NCBI GenBank assembly: GCA_022819905.1
Contig: JAJEGJ010000005.1
Span: forward strand, 28,240 to 92,239
Origin: Alphaproteobacteria bacterium
Lineage (GTDB): Bacteria > Pseudomonadota > Alphaproteobacteria > TMED109
DNA: 64,000 nucleotides
Reading direction: 5' to 3'
A program made the position numbers and the translations under genes. Under the pieces are notes generated by a model. It saw nothing but the letters and a program-made list of their open reading frames with translations, had not been told where the DNA came from and did not search any database. Shown in pieces: positions 37,579-46,541 of the stretch (the stretch's first letter is position 1; every line of letters begins with the position of its first letter).

Positions 37579-38639
37579 CCCTGCGGGACGTCCTGATCCG
37601 CCGGATCGGCCGCGACGGCGCGCTGACGATTGCCGACTTCATGACCACGGTCCTGCTGCATCCGGAACTGGGCTACTACGCCCGCCGCACTCCGATCGGC
37701 GAAGCGGGTGATTACACGACCGCGCCGGAGATCCACCAGATGTTCGGCGAGATGATCGCGGGCTGGCTGATCGACTACTGGCAGCGCTCGGGAAGCCCCG
37801 AGGCGTTCCTCCTCGTCGAGCTTGGCCCTGGCAGGGGTACGCTCGTGCAGGACATCCTGCGTACCGCCAACACCGTGGCGCCCTCGTTCGCCCGTGCCGC
37901 CAGCGTCTGGTTCGTAGAGACCTCGCCGCGACTGCGTGGCGAGCAGGCCGCCGCCGTTCCCGATGCTCGTTTTGCCAGCGAACTCGCCTCGGTTCCACAA
38001 GCGTTCTCACTGGTCGTGGCCAACGAGTTCTTCGACGCACTGCCCATTCATCAGTACGTCAAGACCGGCACGCACTGGCGCGAACGGACGGTCACCTGGG
38101 ACGAATCATGCGCCCGTTTCGTCTTCGCGCTCGCCCCTCGCCCCTCCCCCATCACGTGTCGGCTGCCGGAGTCGGCGGGCGAAGGCGAGGTCGTGGAGAT
38201 TTCGCCGGTCGCCCAGGCGGTCGTTGCCGATCTTGCCGCCCGTGCCGCAAGCGACGGCGGCGCCAGCCTGATAGTCGACTACGCGCGCGATCGGGAGGAG
38301 CCGTTCGGAACCCTGCAGGCGGTCCGGTCGCACCGGCGGGTGGACCCGCTCGACGACCCCGGCTCGGCGGACCTGTCCTCTCGGGTGGATTTCCAGCAGC
38401 TGGCGGCCACGGCGCGCACGGGCGGTGCCTGCGTGCACGGTCCTCGGGAGCAGGGCGAGTTCCTCGAAACCATCGGCATCCGGCGCCGCGCGCGGCGGCT
38501 GGCTGCCATGCGGCCCGCAGCAAGCGCCGGCATCGAGACTGCCCTTCACCGTCTTGTTCACCCGGAGGGCATGGGGTCCCGCTTCCACGCCATGTCGGTA
38601 GCCTCCCCGACCGGCCCGGAACCTGCGGGGTTCGCTTAG
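37575..38639 (+). CDS. SAM-dependent methyltransferase, MidA/NDUFAF7 family (DUF185)
   Basis: 354-residue class I methyltransferase. YYARRTPIGEAGDYTTAPEI is the family signature for the substrate pocket; LVELGPGRGTL is the SAM loop; LVVANEFFDALPIHQY follows. NDUFAF7 methylates an arginine of complex I subunit NDUFS2 in mitochondria; alphaproteobacterial homologues are thought to act likewise. GTG 37575 overlaps the lgt stop, and the stop is shared with the pgeF start (TAGTG), so the three genes are coupled. Confidence 0.9.
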   Translation: MTLRDVLIRRIGRDGALTIADFMTTVLLHPELGYYARRTPIGEAGDYTTAPEIHQMFGEMIAGWLIDYWQRSGSPEAFLLVELGPGRGTLVQDILRTANTVAPSFARAASVWFVETSPRLRGEQAAAVPDARFASELASVPQAFSLVVANEFFDALPIHQYVKTGTHWRERTVTWDESCARFVFALAPRPSPITCRLPESAGEGEVVEISPVAQAVVADLAARAASDGGASLIVDYARDREEPFGTLQAVRSHRRVDPLDDPGSADLSSRVDFQQLAATARTGGACVHGPREQGEFLETIGIRRRARRLAAMRPAASAGIETALHRLVHPEGMGSRFHAMSVASPTGPEPAGFA

Positions 38640-39406
38640 TGGATCGGGTAGAGGCGCTCCAGTCTCCGGTGTTCGAGGGCTGCCCGGTGCGGCACGGTTT
38701 CCTGACCCGCCGCGGCGGTGTATCCGACGGCCCGTTCCGTTCCCTCAACTGCGGGTTCGGATCCCATGACGAGCGCGCACGGGTCTCCGAGAATCGCCGC
38801 CGGGCGGTTGCGGCTGCTGGCCTGGGAACCGCGCCCCTGGTAACCCCTTTTCAAGTCCATGGCACCCGCGCCGTCGTCGCCGGGCCCGAGCTGACGCCCG
38901 CGCAACGGGCGGATGCCGTCGTGACCGCGCAGCCAGGTGTCGCGGTCGGCATCCTGACCGCGGATTGTGTTCCGGTCCTGTTCGCCGATCCGGTTGCCGG
39001 CGTGGTTGGCGCCGCCCATGCCGGATGGAAGGGCGCGCTGGCCGGCGTACTGCCGGCAACTGTCGATCGGATGGAACGGCTTGGCGCCCATCGCGCGCGC
39101 GTGGTCGCCGCGATCGGGCCGGCAATTGCCCAGGCCAGCTACGAGGTGGATCCCCCGTTCGCCGAGCCCTTCGTGCGAGACGACCCGGGCGTTGAGTGCC
39201 TGTTTCGACGAGCGGGCGTGAAGCTTCTGTTCGATCTGCCCGGATACGCGGTCCGTTGTCTGGAGAAAGCAGGGATTGGCACCATCGACGTGCTCGACCG
39301 CGACACCGCCGGCGAACCGGACAGGTTCTTTAGTTACCGCCGGAACTTCCAGGCCGGGGAATCGCGCTACGGGCGATTGCTCTCACTCATCGGCATCGCG
39401 GCCTAG
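38639..39406 (+). CDS. pgeF: PgeF/YfiH family peptidoglycan editing factor (multicopper polyphenol oxidase/laccase fold)
   Basis: 255-residue protein. Conserved motifs: HGFLTRRGGVSDGPFRSLN, QVHGT, TADCVPVLFAD, and AAHAGWKG, which together bring the His/Cys/His metal site, then GPAIAQASYEV and FFSYRR. The E. coli homologue prevents misincorporation of serine-containing muropeptides; other homologues act on purine nucleosides. GTG 38639 overlaps the midA stop by one base. Confidence 0.92.
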   Translation: MDRVEALQSPVFEGCPVRHGFLTRRGGVSDGPFRSLNCGFGSHDERARVSENRRRAVAAAGLGTAPLVTPFQVHGTRAVVAGPELTPAQRADAVVTAQPGVAVGILTADCVPVLFADPVAGVVGAAHAGWKGALAGVLPATVDRMERLGAHRARVVAAIGPAIAQASYEVDPPFAEPFVRDDPGVECLFRRAGVKLLFDLPGYAVRCLEKAGIGTIDVLDRDTAGEPDRFFSYRRNFQAGESRYGRLLSLIGIAA

Positions 39407-39545
39407 CGAGGTTGGCTGCGGCCCGGGTGCGACGCGGCGACGTACCGCCGCTTCGAGGTCGGGGGGTTTCGTGAGGGCACCCGGTCATGCGCCGCGGGCA
39501 ACCGGGCGGCCGGCACGACCGTCCCGACCACGCCGTTGCGGTTGG

Positions 39546-40133
39546 CTAGCGGAGACTCGCGTAGTAATGGGACAGCGCGAGGATTTCGTCATCGGTAAGG
39601 TCGCCCATGACGAAGCCTTTCCCGCGGGCAGCCGGGCTGGTACGGCCGCCGTCCCGGTAGGCGGTGCTCGCCGCCACGAGGTAGGCGACGCTCTGGCCGG
39701 CGAGACGGGGTGCGCCGATCCCGCCCTCGCCCGAGCGGCGGTGGCACGAACTGCATGACGCGCGGGCCTTCCTGCTGCCAGCCTTTGCAAGATCGCTGTC
39801 AACCGGGCGCTCGCTCGCGATCCAGGATTGCTCGGCATACCAGGCAGCGAGCACGTCGAGGGTTGCATCGTCGAGGCCCTGGACCGCCTGCTGCATCTCC
39901 TCATGCAGGCGCTCACCCGAGCGATAGTCCTCCATCGCCGCCAGTACGTGCTTCTTGCGAAGCCCCGCGACGAGCGGCGTGACGGCGTCGGCGGCAAGCC
40001 CGTCGGCAGCATGACAGGCGAGACACGGCGCCGCCGCCTCCAGCGTATCGGCCGCGTGCGCCGGCAGCGCGAAGACGAAAATCATCAACGCGATCAGGGG
40101 AATACGAAGGGAATGCAGCATGATCGTCAACAT
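39546..40133 (-). CDS. Diheme periplasmic cytochrome c
   Basis: ~195-residue secreted protein with a signal peptide (LRIPLIALMIFVFALPAHA) and two class I cytochrome c domains, each with one CxxCH heme site: CLACH near residue 43 and CSSCH near residue 136. Likely axial Met residues fall in AMEDYRSGER and KGFVMGDLTDDE. It resembles the cytochrome c4 type, an electron carrier to terminal oxidases. The start is ambiguous (ATG 40121, 40133 or 40151). It follows tatD on the same strand. Confidence 0.83.
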   Translation of the reverse strand: MLTIMLHSLRIPLIALMIFVFALPAHAADTLEAAAPCLACHAADGLAADAVTPLVAGLRKKHVLAAMEDYRSGERLHEEMQQAVQGLDDATLDVLAAWYAEQSWIASERPVDSDLAKAGSRKARASCSSCHRRSGEGGIGAPRLAGQSVAYLVAASTAYRDGGRTSPAARGKGFVMGDLTDDEILALSHYYASLR

Positions 40134-40174
40134 CGTTCGAACATAGCGCATTGGCAGCGGCCGCGGAACCGCGC

Positions 40175-40960
40175 TCAGTTCGCCGGCCGCCTGGCCTTGG
40201 AGAAAAGCCGAAAGAAGTTGTCGGTCGTGGCCTCGGCCAGGCGCGACTGCTCGATTTGCCGCAGCTCCGCGACCGCGGCCGCCGTGCGCGCGACGAACGC
40301 GGGTTCGCACCGCTTGCCCCGGTGCGGCACGGGTGCCAGAAACGGCGCGTCCGTTTCCACGAGCAATCGATCAAGCGGGACCTCGCGGGCCGCAGCGTGC
40401 ACGTTCTCCGCCTTCTTGAAGGTCACGATGCCGGAAATGGAAATTAGGAAACCGATGTCCAATGCGGCGCGCGCCAGCTCCGGCCCGGCCGTGAAGCAGT
40501 GAATGAGTCCGGGAAACGGACCCGCCTCGTACTCCTCCCTGAGCACCGCAACGATGTCTTCGTCCGCGTCGCGGGCGTGCACGATCAACGGCAGTCCGGT
40601 CCTACGGCTGGCCTCGATGTGGTTCCTGAAGCTCTCCTGCTGCCGCTCGCGCGGACTGTGCTCGTAGTAGTAGTCGAGGCCGGTCTCACCCACCCCGATC
40701 ACGTCCGGGTGGTCCGACAACGCCACGATTCGATCCGGCGATACGTCTTCCTCAGTCGCGGCCTCGTGCGGATGCAGGCCCACCGAACACCAAATGTCGG
40801 GATCCCGGGACGCCACGTCGAGGATGGTGTCCACCGTCGCCAGGCGGGTCGAAATGGTCTGGAGCGTCCGCACCCCCGCCGCCCGCGCGCGCTCCAGCAT
40901 GGCCGGAAAGTCGTCCGCGAAGGCCGGGAAATCGAGATGGCAGTGGCTGTCAACCAGCAT
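40175..40960 (-). CDS. tatD: TatD family metal-dependent hydrolase (DNase)
   Basis: 261-residue TIM-barrel hydrolase. Metal ligands: DSHCHLDF at the N-terminus, VGETGLDYYY, PLIVHARDAD, LIHCFTAG, and LVETDAPFLAP. TatD proteins show 3'-5' exonuclease or deoxyribonuclease activity, and the close relative YcfH sits beside holB/metG in many genomes, as here. It overlaps the end of metG by 11 bp. Confidence 0.94.
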   Translation of the reverse strand: MLVDSHCHLDFPAFADDFPAMLERARAAGVRTLQTISTRLATVDTILDVASRDPDIWCSVGLHPHEAATEEDVSPDRIVALSDHPDVIGVGETGLDYYYEHSPRERQQESFRNHIEASRRTGLPLIVHARDADEDIVAVLREEYEAGPFPGLIHCFTAGPELARAALDIGFLISISGIVTFKKAENVHAAAREVPLDRLLVETDAPFLAPVPHRGKRCEPAFVARTAAAVAELRQIEQSRLAEATTDNFFRLFSKARRPAN

Positions 40961-42515
40961 CGGCTTCGAACTTGGATGTCAGGCGGGGAAAAACAGGGCT
41001 TGGCGCGGCCAGCGGCGTCCCCGGGGCGGGGCCGCGGCCGGCGTCCCCGAACTGCCGCTGATCGGCGGGTACGCCGAGCTGATCCAGGATCGCCGCTGCG
41101 CCGGCCGGCACGAACGGCTGCGAGAAGATGGCGACTCGCTGCAGGACCTCCAGCAACACGCTCAGCACGGTCCGGCACCGGTCGAGATCCGTGCGGGCAA
41201 GGACCCACGGCGCTGCATGATCGATGTAGGCGTTCGCCGCCCGGATCACGTCCCACAGCGCCCGCAGGGCGGCATGCATCTGCTGCGTTTCCATCAATGA
41301 CCGCAGTTCAGCCCCGAGACCCGACGCCGCCTGCAGCAGTGCCTCGTCCTCCGGTGTCACCGGGCCGCGCTCCGGAACGGCGGCCTCGCAGTTGCGCTGC
41401 ACCAGCGTCAGGACTCGCTGCACCAGATTTCCGAAGTCGTTCGCGAGGTCCGCATTCGCGCGGTGGATCATCGCCGCCCTGGAATAGTCGCCGTCATTCC
41501 CGAAGGGTACCTCGCGAAGCAGGAAGTAGCGGACCTGATCCAGTCCGTACTCCTTCACGAGCTCGAACGGGTCGACCACGTTGCCGACCGATTTCGACAT
41601 CTTCTGACCTTCCACGGTCCACCACCCGTGTGCGAACACCCGTCGCGGCGGGGCAACCCCGGCGGCCAGCAGCATGGCCGGCCAGTAGACCGCATGAAAG
41701 CGGACGATGTCCTTCCCGACGACGTGCACATCGGCCGGCCAGAACTGGTTGTACGTGTCCGATTCCTCGTCCGGAAACCCGGCCGAGGTCAGGTAGTTGG
41801 TGAGCGCATCCACCCACACGTAAATGACGTGATCGGGGTCGTCGGGAACCGGCACGCCCCAGCGAAAGCTGGTACGCGACACCGAAAGGTCGTCAAGGCC
41901 GCCTTCCACGAACCGGACCACCTCGTTGCGGCGGGATTCCGGCCCGATGAAATCGGGGTGCTCCGCGTACCACCGAAGCAGCGGCTCCTGCCAGCGCGAA
42001 AGCCGGAAGAAGTAGCTCGATTCGGCAACCCATTCGACCGGCGCCCCGCTCGCGGCCCGGAAGGAGCCGTCCGGCTGGCGAATCAGCTCGCTCTCCGCAA
42101 GATAGGCCTCGTCCCGAACCGAGTACCAGCCCTCGTACTTGCCCGCGTAGATCTCGTCGCGCTGGACCAGCCGGCGCCAGATCTCCTGGACCGACCGGTG
42201 GTGACGCTCTTCGGTCGTCCGGATGAAATCATTCGGCGTGGCCCCCACCGCCTCGACGAGAGAGCGGAAGCGCTCGGATACCCGGTCCGTGAACGCGCCG
42301 GGATCCAGCCCCGCCGCCACCGCAGATTTCGCCACTTTCTGGCCGTGCTCGTCGGTCCCGGTCGTGAACCGGACATCCCGGCCGTCCAGGCGCATGAACC
42401 GGGCCAGCGCGTCGCATGCCACCGTGGTGTACGCGTGCCCCAGATGCGGCACGTCGTTCACGTAGTAGATCGGGGTCGTCAGGTAAAAGCGCGGCGGCTT
42501 CGGCGAGGCGTCCAC
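40950..42515 (-). CDS. metG: Methionyl-tRNA synthetase
   Basis: 521-residue class I synthetase without a C-terminal tRNA-binding EMAP domain. HIGH motif as HLGHAY near residue 25; KMSKS in GQKMSKSVGN; the zinc-knuckle cysteines of E. coli MetG are absent, as in the single-knuckle-less type. Start GTG 42515, with a strong GGGGGAA upstream; the open frame above it overlaps holB only. Part of dac-tmk-holB-metG-tatD. Confidence 0.95.
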   Translation of the reverse strand: MDASPKPPRFYLTTPIYYVNDVPHLGHAYTTVACDALARFMRLDGRDVRFTTGTDEHGQKVAKSAVAAGLDPGAFTDRVSERFRSLVEAVGATPNDFIRTTEERHHRSVQEIWRRLVQRDEIYAGKYEGWYSVRDEAYLAESELIRQPDGSFRAASGAPVEWVAESSYFFRLSRWQEPLLRWYAEHPDFIGPESRRNEVVRFVEGGLDDLSVSRTSFRWGVPVPDDPDHVIYVWVDALTNYLTSAGFPDEESDTYNQFWPADVHVVGKDIVRFHAVYWPAMLLAAGVAPPRRVFAHGWWTVEGQKMSKSVGNVVDPFELVKEYGLDQVRYFLLREVPFGNDGDYSRAAMIHRANADLANDFGNLVQRVLTLVQRNCEAAVPERGPVTPEDEALLQAASGLGAELRSLMETQQMHAALRALWDVIRAANAYIDHAAPWVLARTDLDRCRTVLSVLLEVLQRVAIFSQPFVPAGAAAILDQLGVPADQRQFGDAGRGPAPGTPLAAPSPVFPRLTSKFEADAG

Positions 42516-42528
42516 AGTGTTCCCCCGC

Positions 42529-43614
42529 TCAAACGCCGCGCGCCAGACGGCGGCTGGCGAACAACACGTCCAGTACGGCTTGCTTGCGGTCAAGGTGCGC
42601 GTGTATCGCGGCGTCCGCAATCCGCCCGACATCGTTCCACAAGGACAGTACCCCCGCAAGGCCCGCCGCCGTGCTGTAGCGGCGCTGCACTTCTCCCTCT
42701 CCGTCCACGATGTCGTCCCCGACAGCCTCGTCGCCCGCAACGACGCGGATCGCGGCGCGGTACACCCAGATCTTGAACATGGCGGTGAACGTTGGGAACC
42801 GTGCCGAGCCCGGCTGTCGGGCAAAGCGATCGCTGAACGCATGCGCGGCCGGAACGTCGAGTGCGGGCAATGTGCGGCAGAGCCCCGTGATCTCGCCGAA
42901 CAGGGTCAACGCCTCGGCTTTGGCGAACGTCAGGGCGAGTCCGGGCGCACCGTTGGCGAGATGCGTCAGACCGGACCGCTGGGCGGCATCCTGATCGGGC
43001 AGCAGCCGCTCCAGTACCTGGGCGCATTCGTCGTGCGCCAGGCCTGCGAAGGGCAGCCAGCGGCACCGGGAGCGGATCGTCGCCGGAACCGATCGCGCGC
43101 GATGGGCGATCAGGAACAACAGCGCTCTCGGCGGCGGCTCCTCGACGATCTTGAGCAGGGCGTTGACACCGTGGAGGCTCAGGTCATCGAGCGCATCAAT
43201 GATGGCCACGCGCCAGCCCGCTTCCGCGGAGGTGAGGGCAAAGAAATGGCGCAGATCGCGGACGGCCACGACCGGGATCCCCCGCGTCTCGCCGCCGTCG
43301 CCGGCCCGCTCGACCGCCAGCAGGTCCCCGTGACTCCCCGCCCACACCCGCCGTCGGACGGGATGATCGGCCGCTTCGGTCCCCGCCGGCGGTCGGTCTC
43401 TGCTCCGGCCGGCCAGCACCTCGATCGCCGCCTGATAGGCGAACGTCGCCTTGCCGACACCCCTCGGCCCGACGAGTAGCCATGCGTGCGGAACCCGCCC
43501 GCCGGCCCGCGACGCGCGGAAGGACTCCCGGGCCCGGTCGTGGCCAACCAGTTCCGGGGCGCGGCGGGGGTGCAGCGGATCCACCGCGTAGTCGGGCTCA
43601 GCCTTCGCCATCAT
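42529..43614 (-). CDS. holB: DNA polymerase III subunit delta'
   Basis: 361-residue clamp-loader subunit. The AAA+ N-domain has LVGPRGVGKATFAYQ (P-loop), AIIDALDDLSLHGVNALLKIVEEPP (Walker B / sensor region) and RSRCRWLPF. The zinc-finger cysteines typical of delta' are not seen in the usual position, so metal binding may be lost. The C-terminal helical collar follows. It overlaps tmk by 17 bp. Genes tmk and holB are almost always adjacent. Confidence 0.9.
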   Translation of the reverse strand: MMAKAEPDYAVDPLHPRRAPELVGHDRARESFRASRAGGRVPHAWLLVGPRGVGKATFAYQAAIEVLAGRSRDRPPAGTEAADHPVRRRVWAGSHGDLLAVERAGDGGETRGIPVVAVRDLRHFFALTSAEAGWRVAIIDALDDLSLHGVNALLKIVEEPPPRALLFLIAHRARSVPATIRSRCRWLPFAGLAHDECAQVLERLLPDQDAAQRSGLTHLANGAPGLALTFAKAEALTLFGEITGLCRTLPALDVPAAHAFSDRFARQPGSARFPTFTAMFKIWVYRAAIRVVAGDEAVGDDIVDGEGEVQRRYSTAAGLAGVLSLWNDVGRIADAAIHAHLDRKQAVLDVLFASRRLARGV

Positions 43615-44269
43615 CCACGTCCAGCCGCTCGGCGATCACCGACCAAATCCGGGCCGCAACCTTGTCCTGGGGTTCGGTCGTGTCCACGACGACGCAGCGC
43701 TCCGGCACCACCGATGCATGGTCGAGAAACCCCTCGCGTATCCGTTGCCGAAGTTCCCGGTCGGTCTGCTCGTATCGGGTCCGCAATCCCCCCCCTTCCA
43801 GGCTGCGCCCCTCGATCCGGGCATTGGCCGTGTCCACGTCGACATCGCAGACCACGGTGAGATCCGGCATCAGCTCGCCCACCGAATACTGCGTCACCAT
43901 CTGCAGGAACCTGTTGGAGACTTCACGTCCGGCGCCCTGATACGCGAACATCGAGTCAACGAACCGGTCCGACACTACCCACGATCCGCGTCGCAGGGCG
44001 GGCTCGATCACGCGCCGGCAGTGATCGGTTCGCGCGGCCGACAGCAGGAACGTTTCGGTGATGGCATCCCAGCTTTCAAGGACCCCGCTGTTGAGTAGCG
44101 AGCGAATCGCCTCGCCCCCTTCGCTTCCGCCCGGCTCGCGCGTCCGGACGACTGGGATGCCGCACGATTCGAGACGGTCTGCAACGAGACGTGCGTGGAC
44201 CGTCTTCCCGCTGCCATCAATTCCCTCGAAGCTGATGAAAGCAGCGCGCCGGGCAGCGGAGCGGACTAT
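43598..44269 (-). CDS. tmk: Thymidylate kinase with a non-canonical start
   Basis: About 223 residues. P-loop: FISFEGIDGSGKT; then RTREPGGSEGGEAIRSLL (lid and dTMP contacts), and DRFVDSMFAYQGAGR carrying the DR(F) motif. It phosphorylates dTMP to dTDP. The N-terminal sequence is intact, but no ATG, GTG or TTG lies in frame between the P-loop and the dac coding region. Candidates are ATA 44269 (in an ATAG overlap with the dac stop and with GGGG 7 bp before it) or CTG 44281. A GTG at 44011 would delete the P-loop and cannot be the functional start. Confidence 0.85.
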   Translation of the reverse strand: MVRSAARRAAFISFEGIDGSGKTVHARLVADRLESCGIPVVRTREPGGSEGGEAIRSLLNSGVLESWDAITETFLLSAARTDHCRRVIEPALRRGSWVVSDRFVDSMFAYQGAGREVSNRFLQMVTQYSVGELMPDLTVVCDVDVDTANARIEGRSLEGGGLRTRYEQTDRELRQRIREGFLDHASVVPERCVVVDTTEPQDKVAARIWSVIAERLDVDDGEG

Positions 44270-45432
44270 GGAGGGCCCCAGATCAGGAACCCGGCGGCCC
44301 GGACCATCCGCATGAAGAGGCCCACCTCGGGGACAGGGGTGGCCGCGACCAGCGGATACTCCGTGGGCGCCTGCATCGGATTGCTGACCACCAGCGAGGC
44401 GACCTGGGTCCCGGCCGAGATCGGCGCAGTTACCGGTCCCTCATAGCGGATAAAGAACTCGGTGTCGTCGCGTCCTGACCCCCTCGGCAAGGTCGCCGCC
44501 AGCCTCGTTGCCGACGCCACCGGGACCTCCAGGTCCCGCCCGCCGGCCACGGACACCGAGCCAATGACCTCGCCGGCGTCGGCCAGGTGGACCGCCTCGG
44601 TCTGTGCAAACGCCAGTTCCAACAGGCGGGTCGCCTCGGACACGCGCTGTCGCGGGGAATTCATGCCGTTCAGCACCAGGACCAGACGCCGTCCATTCCG
44701 AAGCGCAGAGGCGGTCAGGCCGTACCCGGCTGCCTTCGTGTAGCCGGTCTTCATGCCCTCCGCCCCCATGTTCCGGTACAGCAGCGGATTGCGGTTCTGC
44801 TGCTTGATGCCGCCGTACGTGTACTCAGTCTCGGAAAACAGGGGGAAGTACTCCGGGAAGTGGTCGACGATCAGGATGGTCAGGAGGGCGAGGTCGCGGG
44901 GGGACATCACGTGGTTCGGGTCCGGCCAGCCCGTGGAATTGGTGAAATGGCTGTCCAGGAGGCCAAGTTCGCGCGCCCGGTGATTCATCAGGCTCGCGAA
45001 ACCGCTCTCGGTCCCGCCGATCCCCTCTGCAAGGACAATGCTCGCGTCGTTCCCCGACTGTACGATCACGCCGCGCAGCAGGTCGATGACCGGCACCATC
45101 GTGTCGACTTCCACGAACATCTTGGACCCGCCCTTTTGCCAGGCCTCCCGGCTCACGGGCAGTTCGGTGTCCATCGAGAGGCGGCCATCCTTGAGTGCCT
45201 CGAACGTCATGTACACGGTCATCAGCTTGCTCATCGACGCCGGCGGCATTGGCTGGTCGGCCTCCTTCGCCAGCAGAACCGTGCCCGTCTCGGCGTCGAT
45301 CAGGTACCCCTGCGGTGCGGAGGTCGTGAACTCGACCGCGACGCCGGGAGCGGGCAGAGCCCACGCGAAGACGGCAACCGCGCCGGCAAGCGATACAAGC
45401 CGACGGCGACCAGTACGCGAGTGAGGATTCAT
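44266..45432 (-). CDS. D-alanyl-D-alanine carboxypeptidase (PBP5/6 family)
   Basis: 388-residue periplasmic penicillin-binding protein. A signal peptide (RRRLVSLAGAVAVFAWALPAPGVA) precedes the domain. Active-site motifs: SMSK (Ser-x-x-Lys), SGN, and KTGYTKAAG. It trims the terminal D-Ala of pentapeptide side chains. A C-terminal PBP5-like beta domain is present, and the final ~25 residues form an amphipathic membrane anchor. ATG 45432; the frame is open to 45522. It heads the leftward tmk-holB-metG-tatD operon. Confidence 0.93.
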   Translation of the reverse strand: MNPHSRTGRRRLVSLAGAVAVFAWALPAPGVAVEFTTSAPQGYLIDAETGTVLLAKEADQPMPPASMSKLMTVYMTFEALKDGRLSMDTELPVSREAWQKGGSKMFVEVDTMVPVIDLLRGVIVQSGNDASIVLAEGIGGTESGFASLMNHRARELGLLDSHFTNSTGWPDPNHVMSPRDLALLTILIVDHFPEYFPLFSETEYTYGGIKQQNRNPLLYRNMGAEGMKTGYTKAAGYGLTASALRNGRRLVLVLNGMNSPRQRVSEATRLLELAFAQTEAVHLADAGEVIGSVSVAGGRDLEVPVASATRLAATLPRGSGRDDTEFFIRYEGPVTAPISAGTQVASLVVSNPMQAPTEYPLVAATPVPEVGLFMRMVRAAGFLIWGPP

Positions 45433-45578
45433 GTAGCACCCCGAGGACTGATGCATGAGAAGCGCATCAGTGTACCACGCGGATACCCCATATCCGGTGG
45501 TCATCATCGGGCGAACGCACAAGCAGGACGGCCTTGGCTGCTTGCCGTCGCCCCGGACCTGACCTATCGTCCGAACTC

Positions 45579-46541
45579 ATGGGCGAAGCTGCATCCACCG
45601 CTCCCGTAGCTCGCCGCCATCTCCTTGGAATCGAGGAGATGAGCCGCACTGAGATCGTCCACCTCATTGATCGGGCCGATCTCATCGCGGATTGCCTGGC
45701 CCAGGACAATCGTCCGCCCGACCCGCTGCCCGGCCACCTGCTGATCAGCCTGTTTTTCGAGAATTCGACCCGCACCCGGGCGTCGTTCCAGATTGCCGGC
45801 CAGCATCTCGGCTTCAACGTCGTGGACATGTCGCTCGCGACCAGTTCGACCGGCAAGGGGGAGACCCTGCTGGACACGGCGATGACGCTCAACGCCATGC
45901 GCCCCGACGTGCTCGTCGTGCGCCACGCCATGAGCGGGGTGCCGCATCTCCTGAGTCACAAGGTCAACTGCGCGGTGATCAACGCCGGTGACGGGAACCA
46001 CGAGCACCCCACCCAGGCCCTGACCGACGCCCTGACGATCCGGCGGCGCAAGGGCACCCTCGAGGGGCTGACCGTCGCCATCTGCGGCGACATCATGCAC
46101 AGCCGGGTCGCGCGCTCGAACATGCGCCTGCTCACGATCATGGGATCGACGGTCCGCGTCGTGGCACCGGCGACGCTCATGCCTGCCGGTATCGAGGCGT
46201 TCGGCGTCCAGCCGTTCGAATCGATGGCCGAGGGGCTGGACGGGGCCGACGTCGTCATGATGCTCCGCCTGCAACTCGAACGCATGCAAGGCTCGCTCGT
46301 CCCGTCCACCCGCGAGTACTTCCGGTTTTTCGGCCTAGATTCGGACAAGTTGCGCGCGGCCAAGGACGATGCGGTGATCATGCACCCCGGCCCGATCAAT
46401 CGCGGAACCGAACTCGACAGCGTGCTGGCGGATGACATCGGCCGTTCGCTCATTCTGGAGCAGGTGGCGCACGGAGTCGCGGTGCGGATCGCTGTGCTCG
46501 AAGCGCTGGTCCAGAACGCCGCGGCGGGGGGCCCCGGCTGA
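45579..46541 (+). CDS. pyrB: Aspartate carbamoyltransferase catalytic subunit
   Basis: 320-residue enzyme of pyrimidine synthesis joining carbamoyl phosphate and aspartate. [16 protein letters not shown] is the carbamoyl-phosphate site; [24 protein letters not shown] and HPGPINRG complete the active site. The ATG at 45579 is preferred over TTG 45534. Its stop shares a base with the start of the dihydroorotase-like gene (TGATG). No PyrI regulatory subunit is near. Confidence 0.95.
   Translation: MGEAASTAPVARRHLLGIEEMSRTEIVHLIDRADLIADCLAQDNRPPDPLPGHLLISLFFENSTRTRASFQIAGQHLGFNVVDMSLATSSTGKGETLLDTAMTLNAMRPDVLVVRHAMSGVPHLLSHKVNCAVINAGDGNHEHPTQALTDALTIRRRKGTLEGLTVAICGDIMHSRVARSNMRLLTIMGSTVRVVAPATLMPAGIEAFGVQPFESMAEGLDGADVVMMLRLQLERMQGSLVPSTREYFRFFGLDSDKLRAAKDDAVIMHPGPINRGTELDSVLADDIGRSLILEQVAHGVAVRIAVLEALVQNAAAGGPG

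Noticed and set aside
44008..44220. Minus-strand frame of 70 codons over the tmk N-terminus
   Set aside because: It is the wrong frame of tmk; the in-frame translation gives the correct P-loop and EPGGSEGG sequence.
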